Notes under the pieces: model-generated
Told to the model about the DNA's origin: nothing
The model's database searches: none
Seen by the model: the letters and a program-made list of their open reading frames with translations, nothing else
Program-made: the position numbers and the translations under genes
Part shown: positions 11,396 through 23,542 of the stretch, in pieces
Layout: each line of letters opens with the position of its first letter
Position numbering within the stretch: position 1 is the first letter of the stretch
Source: Branchiostoma floridae
Taxonomy: Eukaryota > Chordata > Leptocardii > Amphioxiformes > Branchiostomatidae
Length of the DNA stretch: 64,000 nt
Reading direction: 5' to 3'
Assembly (NCBI RefSeq): GCF_000003815.2
Contig: NC_049982.1
Coordinates: 30,974,407-31,038,406, forward strand

Positions 11396-14300
11396 ATGTT
11401 TGTCAGCAGTGCTTCCTTTATAATGTCTGGTGAGTTGGAATGCTGTATAGATTCATTTTCTTACATATAAGATGTCTTTAAATGATTGTAACTCACTGAA
11501 TAAATTTGCATACTTGTGAATTTGCCTTCAAAAGGTAAAGGTAAGGCACGAGGTTTATTAGCCTCCGTTGCAGTCATTGAATGGGGCTGTTTTATCTTTT
11601 TATTTGGGGGGGGGGGGGTGCGATTTTCAACGTTGGCTATGTTATCTTGTGCCGGGAAAGGGAGTTTGCCAGGATAGGGAGTTTCGCTCATTTTCGGCAC
11701 TAGAGAACATAGCTAACAATGAATTCGGGAACCAACGCCACCTCCACCCCCTAAAATAAAAACTAGCCCTATTGGAAGACCGTAACGGAGTCTAGATCTT
11801 CACAATGTTTTGAAGTGCAATACATTTGGTTATTTTTGCTGTGTTGATTTTAAAAATCATAAGACTGAAATGTAACACATGTCGTATGTTTTTATAGGTT
11901 TATATTTGATGGCGTCGGGACTTCTGCTATTCCTCGTACCGTGTGTAACAACTCGCAGTCTACGACCAGTCCGGGACGTTGAGAAGACGCCGTGTCAACT
12001 GTTTACCGACATGTACACGATTACCATACGACTAGCGCTAGACGTCAACAACACGCATTCTGTTTTGGTGAGTGTTTCACTTTTCTGTTCCAAAATTTAT
12101 TTTTCTCTGCCCTTTTTTTCCCCATATCTAACCCTCTCTACATCTATATGTACACAAGTCATCGTCACTGTAAAACGTTACAAATTTTGGTACAAATTAT
12201 TCAAAAATGAAGCCAAATACGTCTTGGCAGGAAAGTTCATCTGTTTTGGTAAACAAAAGTCATTGGAAGTTTTGTAATAATAAGTCTTTTGTTCAGAATG
12301 CATTTTCTACATTGTATTATCAAGGAGGTTTTTACCTCCTTGGTTTAATTGAAACCAAGACCATTCATGTAAACGATTTTTCGAAGAAATATAGAATAAA
12401 TTTGTAAAGAAAATTTTAAGTTCTTTTTCCTATGTAGATCATGTCAACCACTTGCTTGAATCGATTTGCATATAGCGAGCTATTCAAAGAATTTGCGCTA
12501 ATTCTAACCAAAAGCGTTTATCATCTTCTTTTCAGACTGAAACATACGGGGGCACAGCGTCGGTTGCGGGAAGTTTCGGCTACGGATTTACCCTAGACAG
12601 TCTGGATACAGTATTGCGGATGCCGTACAGAAACTGGACAAAACCCGGGGTAGGTACCGATATGTGATAACATGTGCATAATAGGTATCATATTTAAGGA
12701 TAGGGAATAGTTTTTGGGACAGTCTTGGTTCAATGACGTCAATACAAAAATGGGGGAGAAGCCTCCCTTATAAGTTAAAAATAACCAAGACGTCTGGTTG
12801 AACGAGGGTCTCTATTGAGGGACCTGGCAAATTTAGGACGGCCAGCGACGCTTACCGGTAAATAAAGAAATATAGGTAACTGACAAGTGTATTTTTACGC
12901 GCTATGCTAGATTTGGGGACTACAATTGGTAAAATAAGGCCTCGAACAACAAGTGACTTTCATTGTGACTTTTGCGCAACGATAACAACGTTAGCGTTCG
13001 AGTTGCGTCCCTTACGCAATGATCTATAAATGCTATACTTATGTTATACTTAACAACGATTCCCGAACAATTCAGGGCATTGCTTATCATGCATATTGAC
13101 GCCGAATTCGAGTATATCTACTTAGATTGTCATTTGAAATATCCGCGGCATGTAGATATTTAGCAACTTAGCAACAAATCTCAGTTTTTGTTTTGTTATA
13201 AGGTTGTAAAACATGAGCGCAACACCATTTCATCTACTCGCTACCATATGTGATACTATATCTCAATAGCAGATCTAGACACCCGACTGTTAGAGTGTAG
13301 TTATCAGCGAGGAGTTTATACGAACAGTATCAGATAAGCTCCTTGCTCTAACATGGGTCAAGGGACATATGGCTTATGTAACTAATTAGTACCATCTGCA
13401 GGCGAATTTGCTTACCGCAAACTAAGGTGTCCCTTGAGAGTTGGCTGAGATGCTAGAAAGTTGGAGCCTCAAATACGAAGTTGCTAAAAAATGTAAAAAG
13501 AAAAGTATTTTGAAAGGGAGTAATTAAATTGTGAAGAACGCTTGTTCACCTTTATCCGGGGGTAACCTATATCCGCTAAATCGGAATATTCAGGGATATC
13601 AGGTCGACGGACGGTGGTTTCAAAGCACAGTATTTTGAAAAAAAAAGCAATTTCAAACTACCGCCCTACATGTTTTTTTAAACAACGGATATAGGTTACC
13701 GCCGCGTATAAAGGTGAATTAGCGTTAAAGTGCAGATGTGTCTTGATGCTACATTGCAGTGTATGCTGGATCCTGACCGTTGAGTTTTTATTTCCACAGT
13801 ACCTTTTCGAGTGTCGACAAACCAGAGGCAACGGCACGTGTCCTCCTCCACTTAACTACACCGTAAGTACAACAAAACTTGTTTGTAGAAAACTACTGCG
13901 ACGCTGGGAGGGGGTACTCTTGTGACGTCACTTCATGGCTAGTCACACATTGGGGAATGTGAGCTGGAAATGCAGTTTACGTTTCATGTTCGAACAATAG
14001 GGGGCGCTTCGTCCGTAATGAACTTTTAGTATTTCCATATAACATAGCGTTATGCATATTACCCAAATAACATTTTGCCACTATTCTTTGTCGTCCTTTC
14101 TTGAACAAGTCAAACTAGTTCGATACTTGTAGAAGTGTCACAAGTGCGGTAGCCTTGAGTGTAGTTTCCAACTTGGTATTTAAGTGTCTAGCTACCACAA
14201 AAGAGTCACTTTGTTCACTTCTTAAATACAGGAATAAAGACTTCTTGGCTCAGAATGCCACTTCTTTGGGTCACTACAATTGCTGTTACAACGTTTATGG

Positions 14301-15451
14301 TGTCTAATTTGGAAATTTAGACATCTTATTTGTTTTTACTCGTGTAGTTTGTTCGTCCACTCGTATTCTATTTGGTGCATGCAGTGGATGTCATACATAA
14401 AATTTATTTTCTTTGTCCTAAGATGTTTATCTTTTTATCCCTAAACAGGTCGCAGAAAAAGTGAATAGATTCCACACAGATTTGAGAACGTTCCGTACAT
14501 ACCTACACGAGGTTCGGGACGACGAGGCAGAAGGGGAGGGTTCCGATACGGCGTTACTCGAAGTGATGACTCAAACAACCAACAGAATGGAGTCGCTGCT
14601 GACAAGCATAAGAATAACGGTAAGAAAAAAAAAAACAACTTATCAAGGAAGCTAATTTGTTTTGATAGTAATCAATACTAAACTTTCTTCCAACATAAAG
14701 GTGTACAAAGATGTACAAAGATTAAGTTTTCAACGACTGTCTGTCGCCTTCTTAAGGGTCAATAATGACCGATCACTTCGAAACGTAAACTCAAGAGTTA
14801 CAGACATGCGATCTTGAACATACGTGACGTCAGCAATTGGTCAAACGTGTCAGGAAGTTTATATTCCCCCGTTTCAGTCTAGTAAATGCTAGAGACCTGG
14901 AGTGCTGAAAAAATCTATAAAAAATCGGAAAAGGAATTCCGATTCCTTTTCCATTGGCTACGATATATTACATTACGCATGCGCAGTGCCGGGCTTGTTT
15001 GGTACCAAAACTTGAAATATTCATATATAAGAAAATTGACGATAACTGGCAAAAACATTATCAAAGTCATAAAATAAAGTGTACTGTTGTTATAATGGTT
15101 TAATGTCGATATAGTCATTTGTTTAATGTCATTGCCCATTCACACTTTACAATGTATTTGAGTTTGCTAGATACCGTACATCCTGTAAGTGTAATTTTTG
15201 CGTTATCATCGAAAGAAAAATGTATTTTTTTAAACAAAAATTTATTTTCGATATCTCTACAGGCGCAAGCCATGGGATTCGCCATCTTGGATGACGTCCC
15301 AACGGGAGTCATGACGTCAACAGAAAGGGATCCAACCGGAGAGCTGCTGAGACGGTCACGTGACCAGCAGGTCGTCTGGGAGTTTCTGTGGTATCTTCGG
15401 TGGGCGGCGAGTGACATCACGTGGCTAAAGCACAGACATTGTGAACAGTAA
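11396..15451 (+). CDS. long-chain helical cytokine, IL-6/CNTF/CLCF1-like, six exons, 246 aa
   Basis: Coding exons: 11396-11429, 11898-12067, 12536-12649, 13800-13862, 14449-14619, 15263-15451. Every intron is GT-AG. Phases are 1-0-0-0-0, as I recall for long-chain class I cytokine genes, where the first intron splits the signal peptide. The start MFVSSASFIM leads into a hydrophobic leader (LYLMASGLLLFLVP), a probable signal peptide cut near residue 30. The mature part has a Cys before a first helix (QLFTDMYTITIRLALDV), N-glycosylation sequons NNT, NWT and NYT, a Cys pair (FEC, GTC) in exon 4, helices in exon 5 (VAEKVNRFHTDLRTFRTYL; ALLEVMTQTTNRMESLLTSI) and the last helix VVWEFLWYLRWAASDITWLK, then C. 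The end of helix C (LLTSIRITAQAMGF) and the Trp-rich helix D resemble CNTF and CLCF1. I expect it to be secreted and to signal through gp130-like receptors. The exon model is strong; family membership is inference, and other helical cytokine groups remain possible. Confidence 0.8.
13535..13726. mobile_element. inverted-repeat element, family A, in intron 3 of the cytokine-like gene
   Basis: Has 'gttcacctttatccg' at the left and 'aaaggtgaattagcgtt' at the right, with 'ggtaacctatatccgc' inside. Confidence 0.65.
14100..14425. mobile_element. family C element, partial, in intron 4
   Basis: Shares the 'agtgtcacaagtgcggtag...taccacaaaagagtcac' interior and the right end 'atgtcatacataaaatttat' with 1562-2064. 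It stops about 25 bp before exon 5. Confidence 0.5.
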
Positions 15452-16203
15452 TATTTCAAAAAGATCAGAATATATGTATACATAATGTATATAATTGTGA
15501 ACAGAGATTATACAAAGTTTATATTTATGGACGGAATGGTGATTTTAAGTAAATTTGATTTGAGTAAATTAAAATTTGACATGAAATGAAATTTGTAAAA
15601 CGTTGTGAGAACATACTCTATAGAAATGTGTAACTGTATCATTATTCAGATTTGACTGCCATTGATTAACGACACCACGTGCTTAAGAACAGTGTAAACA
15701 TTTTATGTTGGATTTTTCTATAGTCAGCCTGCTGGCAGGTTTTCTCTGTATATCAAGAAAGTTAAAATGTAACTTAAGTTCGCTGACAATATTTATGAAT
15801 TTGAAGTCAATGCAAATTTCCTTTCTTGTAATCCCATCTGTGCTATGAGAAATCTCCGTTACATGCGGTTGTTTTTAAGCCGCCACTCTATGTTGAAAAT
15901 TATGTCTATGTCTACTTTATATGACGGAAAAGAGAAGGCATGTTTTTGTTGATTGAATATTACGACTATGTGGATCATTTTAGTGCTTTGCTTAGCTGCA
16001 GTGTTCCAATTATTCATTCAGAAAACGAGATATCAAAACCGGAAGTTCTGTTGTAGTGCCGCAGAAAGCCGCTAGGAGGTCCTTAATTGAACTAAAACTT
16101 CTTCTTCTTGACCACTAACCGCCTAGCAAATACCATAAGGGTCTATCAGCAGCTTCTTGAGTTATGCTGCCCACTTATAGACATCAAAAACAACAGTTAA
16201 CAA
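15452..16203. other. 3'UTR of the cytokine-like gene, then no gene seen
   Basis: An ATTAAA near 15566 could serve as polyadenylation signal; ATTTA occurs near 15522 and 15789. From about 16040 a repeat fragment ('aaaccggaagtt...gccgctagg') related to 22050 and 63765. Confidence 0.4.
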
Positions 16204-16329
16204 GTGGCCCTAGTACCTTTGGAAAGGCAATTTATGTGTAAATTTTTTTTTTCTATTTGCTTTTGGACAGACGAGGACGATGTGGCACTGCACTCAAGTT
16301 TTGTAACTTATATTAACAATGCCACATAC

Positions 16330-16740
16330 ACGGTACAGACAGAAGGGAAGTCGTGTAAAGTGCCTTTCCCAAGGGCACAACGTCGGGGGCACGGTGGGAA
16401 TCGAACTCAGGACCCATAGATTCCGAGCCGAACGCTCTACCAGATACGCCACGCCCGACGCCACATGTGTAAATGAGTACCTAGCTTCAGTTATTTCCCT
16501 TCGGTAGGATGTTAGATACAGGTCCCGTGTTTAAGTGGAGCCACAACTTGAGCACGTAAAAGACACCCCCCCCCCCCATACAAACACACTTAAGGAAAAT
16601 AGCAGGGGACCTTCCAAGTGTAAGTGTATCATGAATATCTGTTCGGATATATAACTTATTCTTCTCAGTACAAAAGAGGCGGTTTAGGCTAACGAAATAT
16701 TTCCGAACCTGCGACCGACCGGACTATTTGTGGAAACGCA
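16330..16740. mobile_element. tRNA-derived SINE fragments, head inverted relative to body
   Basis: A tRNA-like head in reverse orientation ('gtgggaatcgaactcaggac...gagccgaacgctctacc') is next to a + strand SINE body ('agtacctagcttcag', 'tgttcggatatataac') like that at 18570-18975. Confidence 0.5.
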
Positions 16741-16768
16741 AAAATAGAAATGTATACGTAAGAGCATA

Positions 16769-17346
16769 CGAGGGGCGTGCAAGAAGTAATGGCCCTGACC
16801 CATTTCCCATAGCAGGAGATTAATGAAACTTGGCACAGATATTAGTCTTTCTCTTCATAGGAATCACCCAGAGTTATGCATTTCTCCCATCGTTTGATGC
16901 AGCTCTGGACACCGTTTTTGTAGGACACCCCAGGTTGGTCCTCCAACAGATGCCTCATCAATGGCAGAAGAGGGACGACCAGGTCTGGGAGCTGTTTCCA
17001 CAGACTTCCGGCCACGTTTGAATTCAGGATGCCAGCGTTTTACAAGGTCATATGATGGGGCATCATCACCATAAGTTTCATTTATTTCATCAAAAGTCTT
17101 CTTTGGTGTGCGTCCTTTCAAATACAAAAACCGGATCACTGCGCGACACTCAACTGGTTCCATTTCACACCTGGTCCATTTCGCACCTGACTAAGTTCAA
17201 ACACCAGTAAATCAGAAACCACAATTAGTTCAGAGCTGTCTTTTGCAACATAACCCATAGAAATATGAATCATTACACATACAAAATTTCATTTAGATCA
17301 GACGACTGGAAGTGGGTCAGGGCCATTACTTCTTGCACGCCCCTCG
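16769..17346 (-). mobile_element. internally deleted mariner element with intact terminal inverted repeats
   Basis: The left end CGAGGGGCGTGCAAGAAGTA (continuing to 'atggccctgaccca') is perfectly inverted at the right end (17313-17346). TA flanks each side (16767-16768, 17347-17348), the Tc1/mariner target duplication. Length 578 bp, against about 1.3 kb for an autonomous element. Confidence 0.85.
16864..17163 (-). pseudogene. mariner transposase fragment, N-terminal HTH domain only
   Basis: A 99-codon frame begins MEPVECRAVIRFLYLKGRTP and includes GDDAPSYDLVKRW, FKRGRKSVE and PRPGRPSSA, the paired helix-turn-helix and GRPR-like linker of mariner transposases, including SETMAR. The catalytic DDD domain is missing and the tail after SSAIDEAS is unrelated sequence, so the frame could bind ends but not cut or join them. 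It lies antisense inside the element at 16769-17346. Whether this short protein is made is unknown. Confidence 0.75.
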
Positions 17347-17348
17347 TA

Positions 17349-17797
17349 TAAACAAATAATGCCCACGGCTATTCTCTTAACGTCTTGTGTAGTTTGCTGT
17401 CTTTTATATCATACTTTTCGTTCCCGGAGGCTACTCAGCCGAGCCCCGGTATGAAAATCTCACGTAGGCCTTACTGGGTATACAATACAAACAAATAAAC
17501 AAACAAACAAGTTCATTAGGCCCCCTTAACTTTCTACTAGACGGCGATCGGGCTGCGATCTCACTGCGACCAACGTCACGGGCAAATGGCTCACTGTTCA
17601 ACCTGACATAGGCTATGTGTAACCTTCACACTCGGTATATTATACAAAATTAAAAAGTGTGACCGAGAAGACAACAAAACGCAGAAAGTGTGAAAAGATT
17701 CGTTTCTTTTCTTTTCTAGACAACTCGTTCTGCAATCTGTCAAATTAAGTCGCAGAGAGAGCGCGGCAAGAGCGCCGTCCTAGTGGAAAGGTGGTAT
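17349..17797. other. no gene seen
   Basis: Contains a SINE-like tail (caaacaaataaacaaacaaac near 17490) and otherwise no recognised structure. Confidence 0.4.
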
Positions 17798-17997
17798 TAT
17801 ACCCCCCTCACATGTAGCGAAAATCGATCGGACGACGAGTGTGCGAGCTCTAAATTGCGAGGAGGCATGACCCTGACGAGAAGGAGGGAAATCTACCATT
17901 TTTTCGTTGGCATCAGGGTCATGCCTTCCCGTGATTTAGAACTTGTAGACTCGTCGTCCGATCGATTTTCTCTACATGTGAGGGGGGGGGGGTATTA
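17798..17997. mobile_element. inverted-repeat element, family E, about 200 bp
   Basis: CCCCCTCACATGTAGCGAAA at the left mirrors 'ttttctctacatgtgagggggg' at the right, with 'atcgatcggacgacgag' also inverted. 'TTA' on each side suggests a PIF/Harbinger-type 3-bp duplication. A relative lies at about 32068-32301. Confidence 0.6.
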
Positions 17998-18335
17998 GGG
18001 ATCACATTTATTCATCACTTTCTCCATCCAACCACTGCTTGGAAAGTATGCACCAGTCTGGTACGGCTTAGAAACGCTGGTACCTTCACCAGCATACGAT
18101 TCTTCGTCAAGAACCCTGCTGCTAAAAGTCCTAGTTTCCAGACCATGTTACCCGCCTACTACGTACGGCCACCTTGTACAAAACATGGTTTCAATGAGAC
18201 AAGTATGACCACAGGGTCAAATGTTTCCAAAAATACCAGTGTTCCTGGTTGTTATCTCGGTCGCATCTCTACTACGTCGGTACAGAGGCGTGACCTGTCT
18301 TCAGGGTGTAAAAATAGACCGGTGGACTACAGTAA

Positions 18336-18510
18336 TCTCCAAGCAGATCCTAAGGTAGCATAAGATAGTAGCAAAAGCTGGCAGAGGAGTGAAGCTGGCC
18401 TAGGAGTGTGCATGCGACCGTTGCCCGTCTGACTCCCTTTGGCCGGCTATACTCCTTAGCCAGCCTTGATACTATCTTACGGCACCGTAGGATCTGCTTG
18501 GAGATTAGAC
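18336..18510. mobile_element. palindromic element, family F
   Basis: 'taatctccaagcagatcct' is inverted as 'aggatctgcttggagatta', with 'aagatagta' and 'tactatctt' inside. Confidence 0.6.
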
Positions 18511-18569
18511 TACAGGAGAAGATTTTCAAAGAGTTTATAGTGTCGGGTATACGGAAGATATCTTAAGTA

Positions 18570-18975
18570 GCGTCGCGTAGTGTAGCGGTCGGGTGTTTGA
18601 CTCAAGGCCCAGTCCTAAATTCTAGTCCAGTGATATGCTCTGACGCTGTGCCCTTGGGAAAGACACTTATTCACGGCTTTTTGAACGATATTCAGGTGTA
18701 AATTAGTACTTAGCTTCGGTCAGCGCCGTCCCTCGGATAAGACGTTAAAATGGAGATCCCGTGTTTGAGGGAAGCCAAACCTCAAGAGCGTTAGAAAAAC
18801 ACAACCGCACTTATAAAACGAGTAGGGGTCCTTCCTTCATTTTGTCCTGGTGTATGTGGATCAGTCAAATTTGTTCGGATATGAAGTGTGTACTATTCAG
18901 TACAAAACGTTTGTGTTGGTCAACATAAGGCGGTTTATCGGAGCGATATGCAGTACAAGCAAACAAACAAACAAG
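18570..18975 (+). mobile_element. tRNA-derived SINE
   Basis: A tRNA-like head with a box A-like 'gcgtagtgtagcggtcggg' and a degenerate box B-like 'gtcctaaattctagtcc', then a body ending in a CAAA-rich tail (caaacaaacaaacaagc). Further copies at 19612-19870 (+) and 20512-20790 (-). Confidence 0.6.
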
Positions 18976-19611
18976 CAAAAATTATTACGAAGCCAACAAT
19001 AGCATCAGCCATTGCTTTTTTTTCTCAAAAACCTACACAACTTCCTCCCTACATAAATACCTTTTAAAAATCATTTAAACGGTATTTCCTGGACAATGGA
19101 TACAAAACGGCAAAGTCAATCAGCAGGAGGGCCGAAATTGACCATAACCTTTTTTTTTTGAGAGAGAGAAACGGCGCCAAAAAAGTTCTCACTTTTGTCT
19201 CTCTTTACTACTATAAAGCCAGAAATTGTTGAAGTTCGATCACTGAGAAGAAGTTGTCTGCCCTTACATGTGGTTTAAACATCTGCAGTTCAGTTCCACA
19301 TCGCTAGAGACCGCTTATGTACTATCTACTTTCTTCATGTACAGTTCAACATTCAACTGCGATTTAGAGGGTATTTCACTTGGCTTCGTTATAGTAGAGG
19401 TATGTTGGCGTCCGTTAACGGCGGTAGCTTTATTGTGCGTTTTTCGCCATTTGTTTTCCTTCCGGTCAAACTGAACAGGTTATAGGAACTCGCAGTGTTA
19501 TCATTGAATTGAAAATCAACGTAGAATTATTAAAGTGCACCATAAAAAGGAGCTTTACAAGAATAAAGGATATTCATTCATTCTTTTTATAGTGCTGGGT
19601 ATACGCAAGTA

Positions 19612-19870
19612 ATCTCGTAAGCGACGTCGCGTAGCGTAATGGTCGGGTGTTTGACTCCAGGCCTAGTTCTGGATTCTAGTCCACTGATATGCTCCAACGT
19701 TGGGCCCTTGGCCATATAGGATAGACACTTTTCACGGCTTTTCCCAATTCACTCAGGTGAAGCGCCGAGTCTCTGTTAGGGCCGTCCCTTGGATAGGTCG
19801 TTTAATGGAGGTGCCGTCTTTGAAGAGGCAGCCAAACCTCGAGCGCAGTTGTATCTTAGAAGTCTCCCTC
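19612..19870 (+). mobile_element. tRNA-derived SINE, truncated
   Basis: The same head ('gcgtagcgtaatggtcggg', 'gttctggattctagtcc') and the first part of the body as at 18570-18975. A block after it (near 20085-20170) repeats sequence near 19262-19330. Confidence 0.55.
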
Positions 19871-20511
19871 CCCCCACCAAAAAACAACAACAAAACAACA
19901 ATTACACAGGATTTCTTGGACAAAGGACACAAAAACGGTACGTTCCGTTGTAGTACAAAAGTCGACCGCCAGGAGGGCGAAAATCCACCTCGACCTTTGG
20001 CAACAGAAATGGAGTCAAAAGTTTCCTCCTTTTAATTTCTGTTTACCACTATAAAACCTCACTGACCATAAGTTTCCTGCTCTGACAGGTGGTTTGTAAT
20101 GATTAGTCTGGACTTCTCTCTCCGTATTTGCAGTTCACTTCCGCATCGCTAGAGGCCGTTTATATACTAACGGCTGGCCAAAAGGGAATTTCTCACAGCT
20201 AACAACACGCGTCCATGCAGTTTAATTTTTTGGCTCGGATCTCCTTTAGTAATACATCAATGAGACCTTGAAAATTTTTGACTAGTAACCTTAAAAGATT
20301 TCAAAAGAATACTTTCAAAGAGATCGCGTAATACATGAATAAGTGTTGCCAAAATCTTACATGTTGCCCTATAAACTGAGGGGTTAGATATCCCGTTGAT
20401 ATCTGCATTATAACCTTTTTTTAAATTTACATTTACACACCTGTGGAAGGATTGACATAACAGGTAACTATCACCTTTTCAAGATGTCAACCCAGGAAAC
20501 CAAAATGTATG

Positions 20512-20790
20512 GTTTGACCCACTCACACCGGGAAGGACCCCTATTATTTTCGATAAGTGCGGCGGGTTCTTATACATGCTCGGGTGTGGCTCTCCTCAAG
20601 ACACAGGACCTCCATTTAACGTCCTATCCGAGGGACGGCGCTAGCCGAAGCTAGGTACTCATTTTTGAAGTGAAAGTCGTGTAAAGTGCCTTTCTCAGGG
20701 CACATGATCGGTGACATGGCAGGTTTTAAAAACACGGGTCCTCTTGGGCCTGAGCCGAACGCGCTGCCTATTACGCCACACAATCCCAGA
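20512..20790 (-). mobile_element. tRNA-derived SINE, reverse orientation
   Basis: Carries the inverse of the 18570 SINE, from the body ('atccgagggacggcgctagc') to the tRNA-like head ('gagccgaacgcgctgcc'). Confidence 0.55.
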
Positions 20791-21211
20791 TAATAGCACG
20801 AGGTCTTGCACACATTTTATCCACATCGTTGTAAGAATGTCTGACTCACATTCAGGGATACCAGTCTTGACTTGTTTTATTTAGAGAGGGAAAAAAAGCA
20901 TCTTGGTCAGACTCTGTGAACAGTGGAAATTTAACAAGGCGACGACATTGTCGAATCTGTGATCGCAAACCGGATGCTACGTTCAGGACAACGTGTTAAC
21001 ATGTTGTCATTGAGAGCTCTTACCATTTGACCGTAACTAATCAGGTTGCAAGTGTCCTTAAAAATGTCAATGAGTGAAGTCTGGTATCCGGATACGTAAT
21101 AGTTTTCTGTAAACCACTATAGAGTTTCCAAAGTGGAGTAAGCGCGTTAGATTTTTTCCCGGAACTAAAAAAAAACAAAAACAAAAACAAAACTAGAGTT
21201 CGGCGACCTCA

Positions 21212-22271
21212 TACCTCCATGAAAATTTAGAGCTTTCGTAAATTTCATGCAATTGACTAAGACATTAACATAATTTATGCATGGTGTTGTTCATCATTGA
21301 CAAACGTACACATTTCATAATTATAAAATTCCCATTATTAATCATAAAGCGGTTTTGCAATTTTTACTTAAATTATGCAAATAAGTTCCTCATTACCATA
21401 TTTGGTATATGCTTATATTTCACCTATCATAATTAACATGTGTTACATTTATTGAAGTCCAGTTATTGCAAACAATGGAATTATACAATTTCCTCATTAA
21501 TTATGCAAATTAAGTCCTCATTTGCATAACATGTATATCATTATGAACATCTTTGCCTAAGGTACCCGCATGCCTAATATGATGCCAATCCGTCAATCCT
21601 TTCTGCAGTTATCCTCTTTGGAGTGTCTTGACCAAAACGCCCCTGCAGTTCCCAAATTAAATGTTAGGGGGCTGAAACTTGCTTCACTTTGTCATGAGAC
21701 TAAAAGATATCTACCACCCAAATTTCAAGACCATATCACGTCCAAGACAAGAGATACATAGAAAAAACTGCTATGATTGAATGTTGTCATTAATTATGCA
21801 AATTTGCTCCTATTTTGCAAAATTAGTATTTCATTTTGTACAACATTGTCTGAGGTACCTACTACCAAAAATCATGAAAATCCGTTGTTCCCTTCTTGAG
21901 TTATCCTCTTCAGAAATTTTTGACAAGAATGCCCCTGCTATCCCCAAACTAGACGCTAGGGGCCCAAACTTATGTCACTTCTTCCTGAGCACAAGAGCTA
22001 TCTAATACTAAAAAATCGTGACCATAGCATGTTCAGAACACCAAAATAGCAAAACCGGAAGTTGCGCTGCAGTACCAAGGGGAGCCGCTAGGGGACCCAA
22101 AATCTAATCATTTCGTGCTTTCATCACACCCTACCAACACACCAAGTATGAAACCAATCCACCCAACCGTTCTTGCGTTATTTTGTTTACACACACACAG
22201 ACAGACACACACACACACACACAAACACAGGGTAAAATATAACCTCCATTCCATTACATTTGATGGAGGTA
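21212..22271. mobile_element. 1.06 kb non-autonomous element with TACCTCCAT ends
   Basis: TACCTCCAT at 21212 is inverted as ATGGAGGTA at 22263. The interior contains two related blocks with 'aattatgcaaat' and 'cctaaggtaccc / ctgaggtacc', and a (CA)n run near 22190-22230. A related right part lies at 63760-63920. No transposase frame. Confidence 0.5.
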
Positions 22272-22773
22272 AAAACATTCGAGTGGTTGAATAAGCAGCT
22301 CATTTTCGTAGAATACACAGTTTAGGAAAAGGATACAATATTTCTTTATTGACTGAACGTTTGTCACAACTTGCTAAAATGTTCAAAAGGAAATGGGGGG
22401 ATATAGAATTAACAGTTCTGCCACCCCCCACCCCCCAACAAAAACACATTGCACCTCCCCTTTCAAAATTTTTTTGTTTGGACTTCAATAATTTCACTGA
22501 AACACATGCATATGGAAAGTTTTACGTTGAATGTTTACATATTGAGTCTCTTTCGCGAATGTGCGAAAAATTGAGCGAACATTGTCTTCCCAAGAAATAA
22601 TGAGATGATAATTCATATTAGATTTTATTTTCCACATTTTCGGTCAGTCACACGAATTTATCTCTTCCTAAAACGCACAGATGTGAATATCATCGCAACG
22701 TCTCGTTTTGACGGATGTTATCTTAGTAAATATATTTACTAGTGTTCGTTTCTGTTCATTTGCTAGAAGATGA

Positions 22774-22954
22774 AAGCTAGTTCATCTTTATCCGTGGGGT
22801 AATCTATATATATTTTGAAAAACATGGTATTTTGGGTATAAGGTTTCAAAGAGCAGCTTGAAACCGCTGTATATCGACTTGATTTTCCTAAATACCCTGT
22901 TATTTCTAAATAACGGATATAAGTTACTCTGTGGATAAAGGTGAAGTAGTGTAA
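22774..22954. mobile_element. inverted-repeat element, family A
   Basis: 'gctagttcatctttatccg' left, 'ggataaaggtgaagtagtg' right. Confidence 0.6.
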
Positions 22955-23129
22955 CCACATTATCCTACACATATACAGAAAATACAGATATTAGCACGTC
23001 TTTTGCAGTATTCCTTAAAAAATCACAGCAGCACAATAAGAATACGTAAAGATCACAATAGGTTTACTTTCCTACAAATGCCGTTTCTTTGCCGTTATAA
23101 TAATACGTAACAGTGTTTTGAAAAACGTT

Positions 23130-23542
23130 AAGGCCATGTTGATTTGATTATGTGGATGACATCCGCGCGCGTATGAATTTTTGCCCCCCCCCCCCCCAAA
23201 AAAAAATTCAACAATCGTACAAAGCAGCTGTAAATGATCATATATATGCCGTGTATTGACCAAAAAATAATTAAAAAAAGGAAACCAATGTCATATAGTG
23301 CCATGTAAATTTTGAAATCAAAGAAGATGTGAAAGAATGTTTAATTTAACAAAAATGAAAATAAAATCGCATTGTTCGGTATACCATAATCTATATGTTA
23401 GGTCCTTTGTTCAGCTTTCTTGGCCATATAGCATTAGATTTCGGACTGAAGGCATTTTTTATTTACAAATGCTTTCTTCTGTTTACAAGCTGGCTTCAGT
23501 TTGGGGGAGAATGTAACCCATATAATCAAATCCACATGGCCT
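23130..23542. mobile_element. inverted-repeat element, family B
   Basis: AAGGCCATGTTGATTTGATT with 'gatgacatccgcgcgcg' at the left, and 'tataatcaaatccacatggcct' at the right as the inverse. Confidence 0.65.

Noticed and set aside
13922-13929. TGACGTCA palindrome in intron 4 of the cytokine-like gene as a CRE enhancer
   Set aside because: A single 8-bp match in 64 kb is not enough; recorded only as a coincidence worth remembering.
16360-16460. tRNA gene (also near 18580, 20720, 31150, 36120, 57060 and 61710)
   Set aside because: Only box A/B-like pieces and SINE bodies are present; none folds into a full cloverleaf on inspection.
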